A stretch of DNA of 64,000 nucleotides from Diprion similis (lineage: Eukaryota > Arthropoda > Insecta > Hymenoptera > Diprionidae), in contig NC_060112.1 in NCBI RefSeq assembly GCF_021155765.1, positions 992,001-1,056,000 of the forward strand, given 5' to 3'. Shown here in pieces: positions 24,738 through 37,300 of the stretch. The notes under the pieces are model-generated. The model was not told the origin of the DNA. It did no database searches and saw only the letters and a program-made list of their open reading frames with translations. How positions within the stretch are numbered: the stretch's first letter is position 1; every line of letters begins with the position of its first letter. The translations under genes and the position numbers were made by a program.

Positions 24738-24778
24738 AAATTGATGTGTAACGTCTTAGCTCTCGGTATGTGGCATTT
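24738..24778 (+). repeat. Direct-repeat copy of sequence at 21199-21245
   Basis: TTGATGTGTAACGTCTTAGC followed by TCTCGGTATGTGGCA resembles TTGATGTGTAACATCTTACG followed by GCTCTTGGTATGTGCCA near 21199. Both copies have the same orientation and bracket the 21.4-24.6 kb repeat cluster. Confidence 0.6.
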
Positions 24779-24826
24779 GATGATGATAACGATGACGATG
24801 ACGATAATGATAATGATTATGATGAC
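24776..24826. repeat. GATGAT-type imperfect microsatellite
   Basis: Imperfect repeats of GATGAT, GACGAT and AATGAT, followed directly by a run of about ten A. Confidence 0.8.
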
Positions 24827-24865
24827 AAAAAAAAAATTTTTTAATTTAAAAGTTCTCAAACTCAG

Positions 24866-24885
24866 CCCCCCCCCCCCCCCCCCCC
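24866..24885. repeat. Run of 20 C
   Basis: Uninterrupted C run on + followed by GGCCGG. The complementary G run could form a quadruplex. Its length is likely variable or error-prone in assembly. Confidence 0.85.
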
Positions 24886-26215
24886 GGCCGGTCGTGGACA
24901 CAACTGATTGGGGAAACCCACATAAGTTTGGAACCAAGGCGTCACCTGTGTATCTCTTAATTTCAATAGTAGTTATTATTTGCTTCTGCAATAAACTGAC
25001 CCATGCGTATTCAGATTTGTGTGTTGTGTTTTGGAGGCTCTGAGACTTTACCCATTGGGTGAGAGTATCCGTTGACTGAGTATCTAACTATATATTCTAT
25101 ATCAACTTATTCTATAGCCACTGTGGGAGTTTGCGATAGTTAGTGCTATTGAGGAAGTGAGAAAAAGGTTTGTTGGTTGGGTTACAAAACTCGAAGATCC
25201 ACCTGTGGAGTCCTGCCGGGTCTCCGATCCCTGTGTGGGAACCTTACTGCCTGCAAATCTATCCTGCAATCACATTCGGAGTTCAGATATATATAGGTTT
25301 GAATCAGCTCGCTGCTCTGTTCCTCCGTTTATTGCACAAGGGTAAGGTGGCCGTCCCAGTCTTGTGTATCCATAACAATAATTTGGCCGTCAATAGACCT
25401 GTGGCTAGAAAGCAGATCACTTCGACGAGTACAGGTGGGTAACCCGTGCGGTCAATTCAATATATCAGTTTGGTCAATCTCGGTTGTACACTATTTGTTT
25501 AACTTGACTCTATTAAAAGAGGAGACGTTCAGGTCTTTGAGGAGCTGTGCGTTCCATTGTCCATTCGTGTTCTTACTCCAGCGCTGCTGCTAGAGCTCCA
25601 TTGGATCGGGACCACGCTCCGGCTGCCGCGTCTGCTCTGTCTGTTTTTCGGCTTCTCCCGAAAGTATACTTGCGTTTCTAAGCCAGACGGTCTATCGGGA
25701 CAACCCGTGCAACCACCAGCACTGTGGATTCTGATACCGGTCTGTACAAACACGCAATGATCCTCAGCGCTCCTTGTCGTTGGATGGATACCACCCTCGT
25801 GCTGTACTTCCATAACGTCATTGCATCCGACCATATCTCGCCAGCGTAAAGCATAACCGATTAGGCTACAGACAACTTATAGGGATTGGGCCGTTGTCGT
25901 CAGTAGCCTTCACTTTTCCGGTTTCGGGCCAACCACCCCAGCCAACACAAATGGGCTCAATTAGCTTAGAATCATGGAGTAGTAGGAAGGAGACAACACT
26001 CTGTGATAAAACTTGTCCCCAGTTTTGAGGTAACGTCAGAAGAAGTGTCTGAATACGATTTGAGCGCCTCATGTAGAAAAAGTGAAATTTCGCTTTAAAA
26101 TGTAAAAAAAGAAGGGCGTCGATCGTAACCTATAAGCCTCTGTGCTGTCAACATATCACGCAAATTCGTAAAATACGCATATCAATGTATGTATGTACAT
26201 ACTACCTAAGTAAAA
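24886..26215. other. No supported gene
   Basis: Several open frames of 60-100 codons overlap here on both strands (for example 25170-25442 and 25529-25834). They have no recognisable domain, and the base composition suggests decayed repeat sequence, probably more transposon remains. Confidence 0.4.
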
Positions 26216-26629
26216 ACCACGGTCTTACATACAGGTCTGGGGACTCTAGTGGTGGGGGAAGTATGCTTACGCTGCAGTTTTTGTTTTTCAGCGCTACCGG
26301 TAGTTGGCACTAATGGTAAAGTAATGTTCGCAAACATAACCTCAAATTTCTCAAACTTTGCAAATGACGTGGTCGAAATGTTACGTAAAAATAGTGAAAA
26401 TCGCATAAATCGTACATGGTTATTTATTTTTAAGAATAACGTGTGCCATTATCACTTCGTCATCGCACACCACTTATTGTTTGAGAAGTTTGAGGTTATG
26501 TTTGCGAACATTACTTTACCATTAGTGCCAACTAGCGGTAGCGCTGAAAAACAAAAACTGCAGCGTAAGCGTACTTCCCCCACCACGCAAATTTCGATGA
26601 GTCCCCAGACCTGTATGTAAGACCGTGGT
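26216..26629. mobile_element. Foldback element, arms of about 145 bases, high identity
   Basis: The left end ACCACGGTCTTACATACAGG is matched exactly by the reverse complement of the right end. Arms continue through AAGTAATGTTCGCAAACATA and beyond with only a few mismatches and a roughly 12-base indel. A unique spacer of about 120 bases lies between. No gene is present. The apparent open frame at 26249-26620 is the palindrome read through. Confidence 0.88.
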
Positions 26630-26660
26630 GAAAACCGAGTAATTGCTTTTTCAACTTGAA

Positions 26661-27000
26661 CCACGGGGGTGACACTTTCCCATACCGCTTATGTTAAACA
26701 AGTGACCCCCTTACTGTCGCCTACCGCTACGCAGCGCTGGGGGTATTGTGCCCGGCCGGCCCAGCCGCTGGCACGGCTACGACCGTTCCGACATAAAATG
26801 AAAGGTGGCGACATAACCTCGTACGGCCAAACGGCTCAAACGGTTCGGCGCCGAGGTTATGTCGCATCGCCACTTTCTAAATTTTTCCGACGTAACTACG
26901 CTCAACAGCCGGGCGGGCCGGGCACAATACCCCCAGCGCTGCGTAGCGGACGGCGACACTAAGAGACCCACTCAAACTGGAAAGTGTCACCGGCGTGAAC
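26661..27000. mobile_element. GC-rich foldback element
   Basis: The two arms share GCTACGCAGCGCTGGGGGTA (left, about 26729) and its reverse complement (right, about 26925), and similar sequence towards both ends (GGTGACACTTTCC / GGAAAGTGTCACC). The centre carries a second pairing around GACATAACCTCG. It starts about 30 bases after the previous palindrome and is far richer in G+C than its surroundings. Confidence 0.82.
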
Positions 27001-27514
27001 CGATAAGGTTGTAAAAAGCGGATCAGAAGATCATAGGGGGAAGGAGGGAGAGCGCAATCCAATAAGTCGATTATGAATGATACTTAACGTTGCCCCACAA
27101 ACTGGACTTTTGAGCCCAGCGCTGCTCGAGTGTATCTTGTTCCTACTGCTCCGTGGCTCCAAAAAAACATTTCTCCGGGAACCAAGCTAATTTGCACCAT
27201 ATATGTTCCGATTGACGTGCAAACAAGGATTTCTTGGAACGCTACATGAGTAGAATGGTGCTTTCGGAAACGAATCAGTTCAAAGCGTATAGATTATAAA
27301 TAAAACTATATCTCATAGAAATTATAGAAACCAAATAAAATTAAATCTTTAAATAAAATATGAAATACTGAAAATGAACTAAACACAGAGTGCATCGGCA
27401 CTCGTGCTAACGGGATAAAACCACGGAGGAAAATGAAGAAAAGGAAGGGAGTGATCTTCGCACGGTGCTTGGTGGGGTCGTGATTGATAAACAGTATTTT
27501 CACGATTTGTCGTT

Positions 27515-28234
27515 ATGAATTCCATAGTTCGCGTTGGCAGAGCTTCCAAGCAAAGTTTTCGATGTAATCAATATCTACAATTGCAACGCGTAAGTCATTG
27601 CAAATCACGGGGCAGAGACGTATATACGTACAATTTGAAAAACCGCAAGATACCGAAACCTTAACTGACATAACCTCCAAGTAAAGCTTGTCGTCTGCTA
27701 TCAATATACGAATATGCGATGAACGTGAAATCGTTTATCAATTACCATTGCAAATGGGGAATACTCATGTGTGTTTAAGGCTCAAATGCATTATCTCTAC
27801 CTCATCCTCCTATCTTTTGTATCGTTTTATTATGTGTAATAACAAGCGTTGACGATACTCTCTTGTTTTAGGTGACCTTCTCGTCCTCTGCGAAAGAAGC
27901 AGAACAGCCTAAAATACCAAGGAACACATTAAAAAATTTATTCTCTGCCAACGAGCAACAGGATAATGGTAAAATATATGATAAAAAACCTTTCAAAATG
28001 CGACTCGAAGCTGGAAAACATTATCACTGGTGTTTATGCGGCAAGAGTAAATCGCAGCCATTGTGCGATGGCACGCACAGGGATGTTTTTGTAAAGGTTA
28101 AGCAGAGACCAATTAGATTCATGGTCGACGAAACAAAAGAGTATTGGTTGTGTAATTGCAAACAAACATCAAATAGACCTTTTTGCGATGGATCGCATAA
28201 GAGACAAGAAATTCAAGATGCAGTCAGGTCTTAG
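27515..28234 (+). CDS. CISD3: CISD3-type mitochondrial protein with two CDGSH iron-sulfur domains
   Basis: Exon 1 (27515-27589) and exon 2 (27872-28234) join in phase 0 (CGC|GTAAGT ... TTTTAG|GTG) to give 145 residues. Exon 1 encodes a basic, acid-free leader (MNSIVRVGRASKQSFRCNQY) typical of a mitochondrial targeting peptide. Exon 2 holds two CDGSH motifs in tandem: CLCGKSKSQPLCDGTH at about residues 75-90 and CNCKQTSNRPFCDGSH at about 113-128. Each has the three Cys and one His that hold a 2Fe-2S cluster. Two domains in one chain and the leader mark the CISD3 (MiNT) class rather than mitoNEET. It acts in mitochondria in iron-sulfur and redox homeostasis. A possible polyadenylation signal AATAAA lies at 28391. 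The length is normal. Confidence 0.93.
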
Positions 28235-29509
28235 TAGATACTTGCAAACAGTTTCTTGCTCACTTCTTTGGTCGTACATGAATTACAAATAACGGTTAGA
28301 CTATAGTTGGATATTTTGCAGTTAAGGGTAAATGCGAATAAGTAAGATGCCTTACGATGAAATACATTCTGATCCTGTATCCAGGCTAGCAATAAATCAT
28401 CCCACAAATATTCAAAATGTTATTTGACTTTCTGTTCACTATTTCCAATTTATAATCACAGTTTTCTGCTATTCACAATGATGATGGTTGTTTCAAAAGT
28501 TGCGAATTTGCAAGAAATTAGTAATTCAATTAGATATTTTTTTTTATCATTTATTTTATTGATGAACTTAGATATTCTTAAATGTCGCATTATTCTTGAA
28601 GTTGAGATATACAGACTATATGGACATTTTTAGTATTATTAATTTGCAATTCTGAATATAGTCTTCATTAAAAATGCTGAACATTACATTTGCTTATAAT
28701 TGTCGTATGTAAGATTAGTGTATGCAGACATATGAATCGAAGTTTCCTGATTCTTCATGCTTATCAGGAATAATTATCGAGATATATCACATATTCAGAG
28801 TATGTTATAATTGTAGGCTGACTCGATCGAGAAATTAAAGAACATGGACAACTAGATAGAAACATTAAATGAGCATTGTAATGAATCTCGAATCTTAAGA
28901 AAGTATTTTCTGTAGTTATACGGTTTCACATTTTTGCACAGTTTGCACAAAATATTCACATACCGAATACCATGAAATTGTTGCTTATATAATTATCAGC
29001 CAGACTGATATTGATCATGAAATAAAACACAATCTTGTTCAACATTTTTTTGTTTCACAAATACAAGTTAAAGAGACACTTGACTTATGTTGGAATTAAT
29101 AAAGAAGGTATTAGATTACCGTATTATTTGCGCACATGGCAAAAGTATTTTCCAACTCCTGGTTAATTGTATGAGCAATTGAATTGAGACTAGATGTATG
29201 TGAGCTATAAAATAATGCTACATTGTAACAAATTGCAAGACTGTATATTTATGATGCATTGAAAAAATGTTTATCTGTGCAACAGTATCTGGGTAATGAA
29301 ATTTAGTCCCAAGTAATCATATCTCCGCTGCAATTGCATTTTTAAATGGTTGTTAATTATTGCATTACAATACTTATTACACATTGTACATTCAAACTAC
29401 CCAAATACATACATGCCAAGTAATTTATTACTTTTGCATAACGTTTCTGAAAAGTGATAAACTATCACACACTCACTTTCTCGCTTTTCTCTCTATCTCT
29501 ACTTAAACA

Positions 29510-29548
29510 AGTGTGTGTGTGCATGCGTGTGTGCGTATGTGTGTGTAT
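29510..29548. repeat. TG-rich microsatellite
   Basis: Tract of TGTGTGTG units interrupted by CATGC and CGTA. Confidence 0.85.
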
Positions 29549-30132
29549 CTACAATGACACGAGTTAAAAGAAACTTCACAGATTAATAAACTTTATGTAT
29601 AATGAGATACGCAGCATGTTACAATATTTGTGTTAGTTTTACACATCACCAAAAAATGTGAAATTTCTGAGTGGCTTAATTAACGGTAGCGAAGTTTAGA
29701 AAAATGTTCAGGTATACTTTGTATAAGCAGAATCAGTATATCAAAAGTAACCTGGCAGTATTTATCCAACTGTATTCTACAATTAGTAACAACACTTTCT
29801 CATAAAAAAAGGTTGCATCAACATTGCCTAACATTAATAGATCAGTTGCTGAGGCGAGATGAAGCTAGTTGAAGCATACAAGTGACCGTGTTTGGAAATT
29901 ACTTGCTTCTTTGAAATTGCAATGGAAATATTGCATTAGAATGATTCGATTCACCCCATATTACAATCTGACCGCTCTGCATCGGAAGAAGCTTAAAAAC
30001 ATTAGTTAAACAGTCATAAATGTTTTTTTGTTCTTCATTTCGGCTCCACCATTACATAGATAAATTCTTCTACAGAATATTGAAAAAGCTCGACAAAGTC
30101 TTAGATTATCACACATTAATTAATTTGTAGGT

Positions 30133-30216
30133 TCTGTAATAAAGTGTGTTTTAAAAGTTTCGGCGGACTAAAGAATTAACTGATGAAAACTTTTAAAACA
30201 CAAACTCTATATTACA
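30133..30216. repeat. Short near-perfect hairpin
   Basis: TGTAATAAAGTGTGTTTTAA on the left pairs with the complement of a matching stretch ending near 30216; the shared core is GTTTTAAAAGTTT. The stem is about 27 bases and the loop about 30. It lies roughly 1.1 kb past the PIP4K stop codon and could be within its 3' untranslated region. Confidence 0.6.
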
Positions 30217-31309
30217 TCAAAGCTGTCAAGTATTATAACATTCACACGCGTATATTTGTACACACACACATATAGTTTAATCATTTGTTTTTCAAGAAGT
30301 TTATGAAAACTCATATTAAGATTTGTAGTATGGACAATGTGAAATTAGTTGAAATAGAATATTTTTATATTTAATAGTAATCGTACATCGTACATCTGCA
30401 CAAGCTCAACAAAATCAAAGTCAATTTTTGTCAAGCAAAAAATGTGCTCAAATAACATTATTATATATTTGGGTCTATCAACGTTTGCGCTTTCTTGGTA
30501 ATTATTACGATATTTTATGCAGTATGTTGACACTTTACACCACCTCATAGACAGTATGATTAAAGAATGATAGACCATGGTTTGTGGTTAGATATGGAAA
30601 AGAAACTTTGATCATGCAGTAAAATCGAAGCTTTTACGAGTTCACATGATGCAATGTTTGGACAATGAATGATGACAATGAAAGGATTCGATGAAAGAAA
30701 GTTTCAGGTATTATAATAACGTATAAAACAATTTATCTACAATGTTGTACATGACCTATTCAAAATCGTGTTTACATATCATTTGATGGCTCGATTAAGA
30801 TTTTTAATTGCTGAATTTACATTCAGCAGTTGTATAAATAACAATGAGAGAACTGTAACGATTTGACTTGAACACAAATTGAAATAGAATGTTGGTGCTA
30901 CAGACAAATACGACTTGACGTATTCACAAGGCTCTTTTTGTATTCGAGAAAGTACTGGTTGTGTAGAGTGAAAAAAAATGTTAGATATTCAAAAGATTTA
31001 ATATTTGCTGCTGCAAGTCTTTACTTCACTGTGAGGCTCTGAACATTTTTAAATCACTGTATCACATATTAACAACCCCATCACAGACAATTCAATTTGC
31101 AAAACAAAGTGATTGACAATACGTTTTCTCCAAATTAAATTAATTGTGAAGTTTAATTCAACTTTTTCACATGTGTACAATTATGTCAAATTTTCGATTT
31201 AATCAATCAATCTCAAAATCCCTCGAGCAAAAGAAATAAAAAATTATCATTTCCAAATGTTGTTGTTTCTCAAATTATATGTATCCTGAATTTGATCAAG
31301 TATCTTAGC

Positions 31310-34300
31310 TTATTCTATCGCTTTACTCATGAACTCGATGAATCGTTTCCCGTACTGTTCCGGATCGCAAGTTGATATACCGTCGACATTTGCACCGTAC
31401 TTTACGGTTTTAGCTGCCTTTGCAGCTTGTTTACGCACGCCATAATGCGTGAGGACATCTATTATGGCCAGAAAATAAATTTCCTTCAACGGGGCACCTG
31501 AAAAGAATGTAACAACGTGAACGCTTCTCACCAAACATCTTCCTTCTCTTCTCTTTTTAATTCCACTTTATATATTGTGTATACCAGATTCTGTATAATT
31601 CTTTTAATACAACCCATTCCCCAATTTATGTCCCAACAGACTATTAATAACATCTACTGAAATATTGGTCGGATCAGTTATTATTAGAAATCTCACCATC
31701 TGAACTTGGGATCGCGTATATATCTAACTCAGGTATGATAGTGCCTTCATACTGCAGACTGGAATCTCGCATTAAAGCAGTATGCGGAGATTCTGGGGGA
31801 GTTGACATCCCCGTTACCGCAAAGCCCCCCCAGTGCCGGCTATAAAAACAAAATAAGGTATTACAATACTGTCGTGAAGCATGATTCGTAGCTGTATTTG
31901 TATGAAATCAAGGACTGGATTCTATGGTGAACTTGTGTTTGAGAATAGGTGCAAATTTGAAAATAAATTACATCAAATTCACAGACATTATATAGCTCTT
32001 TCGATGATTATTTATGAAAGAATTAAGTCCAAAGATAATTTTAGCTATTACCACTCTCCCATGGGGCCGCGAGTATCTAATCCGCTACCGGATTCACTGT
32101 CGTCTTCATCTTCGTGATTGTCTTCATCATCTTCTCTCTCGGCACGTTCTCTATTTTCTTGTTCTGCTCGTGCACAGTCGTGAACACCAAGCAACAGCGA
32201 GTAGTCCATCAGATGTAGCCGTGTCAAAAACTGTATGCAAATGGAATAATGTTTATGGAATGATTTGAACTTTTATTATTCAAAGATACTTTGAGCGGAT
32301 TTGACGAGTAATCAACATCAAACTACTAACATCGACATCAGCTGTTAACGTTTCTATGAGCTTTCCTTTTGCCTCTTCTCCTATGTAAATTTTCATTCCT
32401 TCTTTGACAAAATCGTTGTCTTTGTATGTCGGTAAATCTTTCTCTTTTTCTTTGTCAGAAGCTTCTCTGTCCACTGTCGATCCCTTCAAATCAAATTTCC
32501 TGTGCGTGGGAAGATGATTTGAGAAAGCATTTCTAATGGCAACAACGTAATGCTCAACTCCGTCAACAGTTAAGCGATACATGCCCAGATACTGCGGCAG
32601 CAATGTTTTGCCATGCCTTTCAACGATATACTGGAAAATTTTAATTATGTTAGCGGGCATTTTCAATTCTTTCGTCAAGCAATGAAAGAGTTTGAAATTG
32701 ACTTACTGGATGGTAGTGCTTCAAAAATGAATGCATTCTTTCTACCTCTTCACTCGTCAAAGTTTTGATGATGAATAACTTGTCATACGATTGATAAAAC
32801 TTAGCGCCACTCTTGCCTGATGAGTCGTCGAGAACTGGTTGTGATCTAAAAGAAAAGCTAAAATTTACGCAGTCGTTTCATGCTTCCAACATCATCTTCA
32901 ATATCAATAGGTTCAAAGTGCATCAAGCCAAATTAATAAGCTATAATCATGACAATGGTCTAAGAACCAGTGGTACTTGCTTGACTAAATAAAATTCAAC
33001 TTCAATACATGCACAACAGACATAATTTAGCATTTATTTATTTTCACTACTATAATGCCATCATTCCGTGGCAAACTAATAAAAGATTTTATTCATAAGA
33101 AAATAGATAAACATTACCGTTGCCAAAACTAGCGAGGATTACATAACAACGTTATAAGAAATATGCGAAAGATGCATAACCTCCCAAATTCTCAAAAAAT
33201 TCAATAAACATCAATCAACAACAAAATCAACATCAAAACCAATGTCAAAACTTCAAACGTGTTTATCTCGAAACTACATTTTCCGCTGTGGTGGAGCTCC
33301 TAACTCAAAAATTTTTCGATCGATTTACATCAAACTTTGCATGCACATTCTTTTTATGATTCCGCATGCAATCATGATCGGATTTTTTGATAATTTTGTC
33401 GTTTTTTAATGACACCTAAAATACGAGACAATTTTCGATCGAAAAAGCGATCGTGAATGAATAACCATTGACACCCACATTAAAATATATCTTGAATTTT
33501 TGATTTCAAATACGATGCTTCGCTACTACAATCCCCACCATTTATTCCTGCGAGAACTGCAGAGGTTCAGCACGATGGTTGTAACTCCTAAACTCATTAG
33601 TTTCTAAACCAAAAAATTAACTACAAATGCATAATAATGGTATGTAATCACCGTACGAGGATTAAATAAATCTACTCCCTACTTTGCTTGTGAAAAAATC
33701 TCAAAAATGTACCTGTTTTTTAACCCTATGACCGAATGTAACCCCTTAAGACTAATTTCCTTTACATGAATCTAAAAGGTATTAGAAGGATGAGTAAACA
33801 CAGTAATTCTTGCATGCCAACGATCACAGTTGTAAAATGTAAGTGCTGTGTCAAATATTATAATGGAATAACACTGATCAAAACTGTCAAAAATTGGTTT
33901 ATAATAGTATTGAATGAATATATAAATCAAAGGAAAATTATGAATGGTACCAGTATCTTAAGATGTATTGTAGGATAGTCTTTATTTAGGGTGTCGACGA
34001 ATTTTTGCCACCCCATCCCCCAAATCAACTTCAAATAATTAAAAAACAATTACATAATTTTGTCAGATTTTTAACTCAACTCTAAGATAGTCCGCCTTGT
34101 GGTCGAAGTTTCTTATGGAAATAACATGGGAAAAAGGTATATTTTAATGTTAAAGTAATAATGTTGAAAAAAAATTTGTAACTGTGAGGTTTTAGTCAGC
34201 ATTAGTGCTACTGTCTGGGAAAAAATTCACATAATCATACAACGCAATCTCGTCGAATTGCACACCTTCGAAATCTGACTTTTTTTATTTAGAGGAAGTG

Positions 34301-37300
34301 CAATTCGTCTAAATTTGCTGGTATCGTGATGTAAATTTTTTTACATATAGTAGCACTAATGCCCACTAAAACCTCGCAGTTACTTTTTTTTTTTTTATTA
34401 TTATTACTCTTGCAACAAAATATATACCGAGAAAAAAAGTTTTTCCCATGTTATTTTCATAAGAAATTCCGATCACAAAGCGGACTATCCGACAGTTGAG
34501 GTAGAAATCTGAAAAAATTAGACAATTTTGTTCAAACTGATTGAAGTTGATTTGGGGGCTGGGGCGACAAAAATTCGTCAACACCCTAAATAAGGACCAC
34601 CCTAATGTATTGTCATTGAAAGTAACATTTGTAAATATTTGTGGGCTGACTCTACAATTGTTAGTAAATCAATTTGAAACGTAGCCATTTTTCCTTTACA
34701 AACACGACCATAATAAATCGATGATTGGAGGTCATATGTAAGTTATTTCATAATGTCATAATTACAGCCAATTTAAAAATGTGAATCACACCTGTCAAGT
34801 ATGCATATGTGTACACGCGCCTTTTAAATTTTCATCTCTACTGATTAGACTTCCAGTTATACCAGGCCTTGCAACAATTAGTTATTTTTCTTACAAAAAA
34901 TGATGAGGTGTTAGTTGGGGCTCCACTTGGGAGTGCGTGGCAAAAGGTAAAAAAGGAAATTGAAATAAAGAATGCAATAATAAAAAGATATTCAAACTAA
35001 AAACTTGTCTCTTCACGTTAGCCACAAATGACACGCACAAAAAAACTCATGTAAAAACCTAGCTGACCTCAAACGTTTTGGTTTAAGACTGTAGGCACGC
35101 TGCGGCTTAGAAAGAACTGGAATATGTGAAACTGCAGAAGGAGGAGGGGATAAAATAATCGAGGGAACAGTTGCCGATCGCTGCACCAATTGCCGTGTCC
35201 TTCCAACGGCAGTTGCCGAGTCTGGCCGTCGTTTAGCTCGCGAAGGATTAAACGTCCGACATCTATTAGCAAAAGTCATTTAAACTCAACAAACATAGCT
35301 TTTTCTTTGCCATAATATTTACGGGACCCGCATAATAGACTCTAACATGTTAAACCGAATAACGGTGTGGCTAGGGATATTGGTAGACATTGAAATATAA
35401 CAAAGATATATACGATCTCATGCTCCAAGCTGTAACAGGTAGCTCATCTTTCGTTACAAAGCATAAATCTATGGATCTGTACAACTGCTGTCACTTGCTC
35501 ATGCATCCAAGCCCCTGGATACAACATCGTATAGGAAATAAATGTATGTGTATGTATATTACGGTGGTATATTACAAAAAAAATTCTTTTTTTTCAAACG
35601 TGCATCAAAATTTAGGTAGAGCATTTCAAATAGAATATCTGATCTAAATATGAGCTCTTAATATTGATGTTTAGAGGTGCTTACTTCATTTTTTCGATTC
35701 TCCATTTAAATAACACTTAAAAAAAAAATCAGGAAATTTTTGAATTTTTTTTTTCTCGTAAACGGCTCGACTTACAAACTATCTACATACAGATTCTTAT
35801 AGGAAATTTCAAGCTGAATAAAAAAGTACTGAAATAAAATTTTCCTAACTCCAACCGTTTAAGAGATATTTGCCTATAAACATTGGATTATCTGGAATAT
35901 CTCTTAATCGGTTAGAGTTAGGAAAATTCTATCTCAGAACCTTTTTACGGAGCATGAAATTTCCTATAAGAATCTGTATTTAGATACTTTACAAGTCAAG
36001 CCTCTTACGAGAAAGCAAAAGTAAACAATTTTCCAATTTTTTTTAGGTGTTATTTAAATGGAAAATGGAAAAAACAAGATAGGCATCTCTAAATATCAAT
36101 ATTAAGAGCTCGTGTTTTGTTATGATATTCTATTTGAGATGCTCTAGGAAAACTATGTTGCACGTTTCAAGAATAAATGTTTTTTTTTCGCACACCCTAA
36201 TGTATATACATATATATATATATATATATTTTCATTTTCTTTCCCAGTATAAGTTTTTCTGTCTATCATAAGAACGTCTCACCTTGTCATAGATTCCTTG
36301 TAGTCCAAGTCATCTATGCCAAATCTTTCTCGCAGATTCCTAAAGACCAGTGGGCAGTATTCTTTGATTTTAAAGTGAGACGGCATGTTTTCTCTGGAAC
36401 AACATTCAAGGCAATTATTATCCGAGTATATCAAAGTAAGATTTTTCGGCATTTGCCTTCAATGTGGTCATTAAGTACCACTTGATTTGTCAAGGTATTT
36501 GATTATTTCCAATCTTGGTAGGCCAACTGCTGGCGCGACCTCCACAATTAACAATGCTCAAGTACCTACCCTCCTTAAATCGCGGCGGCTGAGATTTAAA
36601 TTGAAAATAACTCAAGTACAGACTTTAAGCATGCGGCCTTCAGATAAATTGGCACGACGAGCATTGGATTGGAATAATTGTTCTCGAAATGTGAGATGGA
36701 AGTTTAAAATTATGCCCACGAATAATGAGATACAAATTATGTACCCAGTTCTCTTATCTTATGATTTAAAGATAGGACACTAGAACTTACTTATTGAAAA
36801 GATGATTGTCAACTTTTAATTTGCTGTAGGCCCTAAAATCATCAGGAAGCAGCATAACTGGTATGTTGACATGGCTCAACTCGTTTATCTGCTCAAAAAG
36901 AGAATAAATAAATATTCATGTGCCACCTTTTTAATTATCTAGTAAAAAAAATCGACGTAAGTGGTAGATTAAAATGTGGTTAGTGAACAGGCTGTGCTGT
37001 GAAGTAGAGAATTTCCTTCTCATATTCCAAGAAGAGGATTGCTCAGGTCACCAAATCTCAGGTTTATGAATATTGGGACAACAAGAATATTTCAATACGC
37101 ATCAGTTCTGCTGAAAAATTTTATTTCTTCCTTTCTCTTAAGCCATTTAAAGCTGATCATACGTATAAGATAAGCAAGGCCAAGTTAAAATTCAATAAAG
37201 AAGCGAGTGTTTGCTATCTCATAGGTAGATTGTGATGATGACATCCCTTTATCTACCAGATAAGAAAAAATGCAATACCTATCAACCAACAAACCTGTTG

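Larger units (their letters stand above)
28235..31309. other. Convergent 3' flanks of CISD3 and PIP4K
   Basis: CISD3 (+) and PIP4K (-) point towards each other, so this 3 kb AT-rich region probably contains both 3' untranslated regions. It has a TG-rich microsatellite near 29510-29548 and a small hairpin at 30133-30216. No open frame here looks coding. Confidence 0.5.

Noticed and set aside
25157-25834. Several 60-100-codon frames on both strands
   Set aside because: No recognisable protein; probably decayed repeat DNA. I could not connect them to the LINE further left.
26249-26962. Open frames of 97-123 codons
   Set aside because: They are read-through of the two palindromes; the same peptides appear mirrored on the other strand.
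32631-32678. The open frame around PIP4K exon 5 seems to start [16 protein letters not shown]
   Set aside because: These residues come from the 76-base intron. The homologous junction is HYHP|YIVERHG at 32630, with a clear acceptor.
36487-36783. 98-codon + strand open frame in PIP4K intron 2
   Set aside because: It lacks a good start and splice context, has no recognisable motif, and lies antisense in a 402-base intron; more likely chance.
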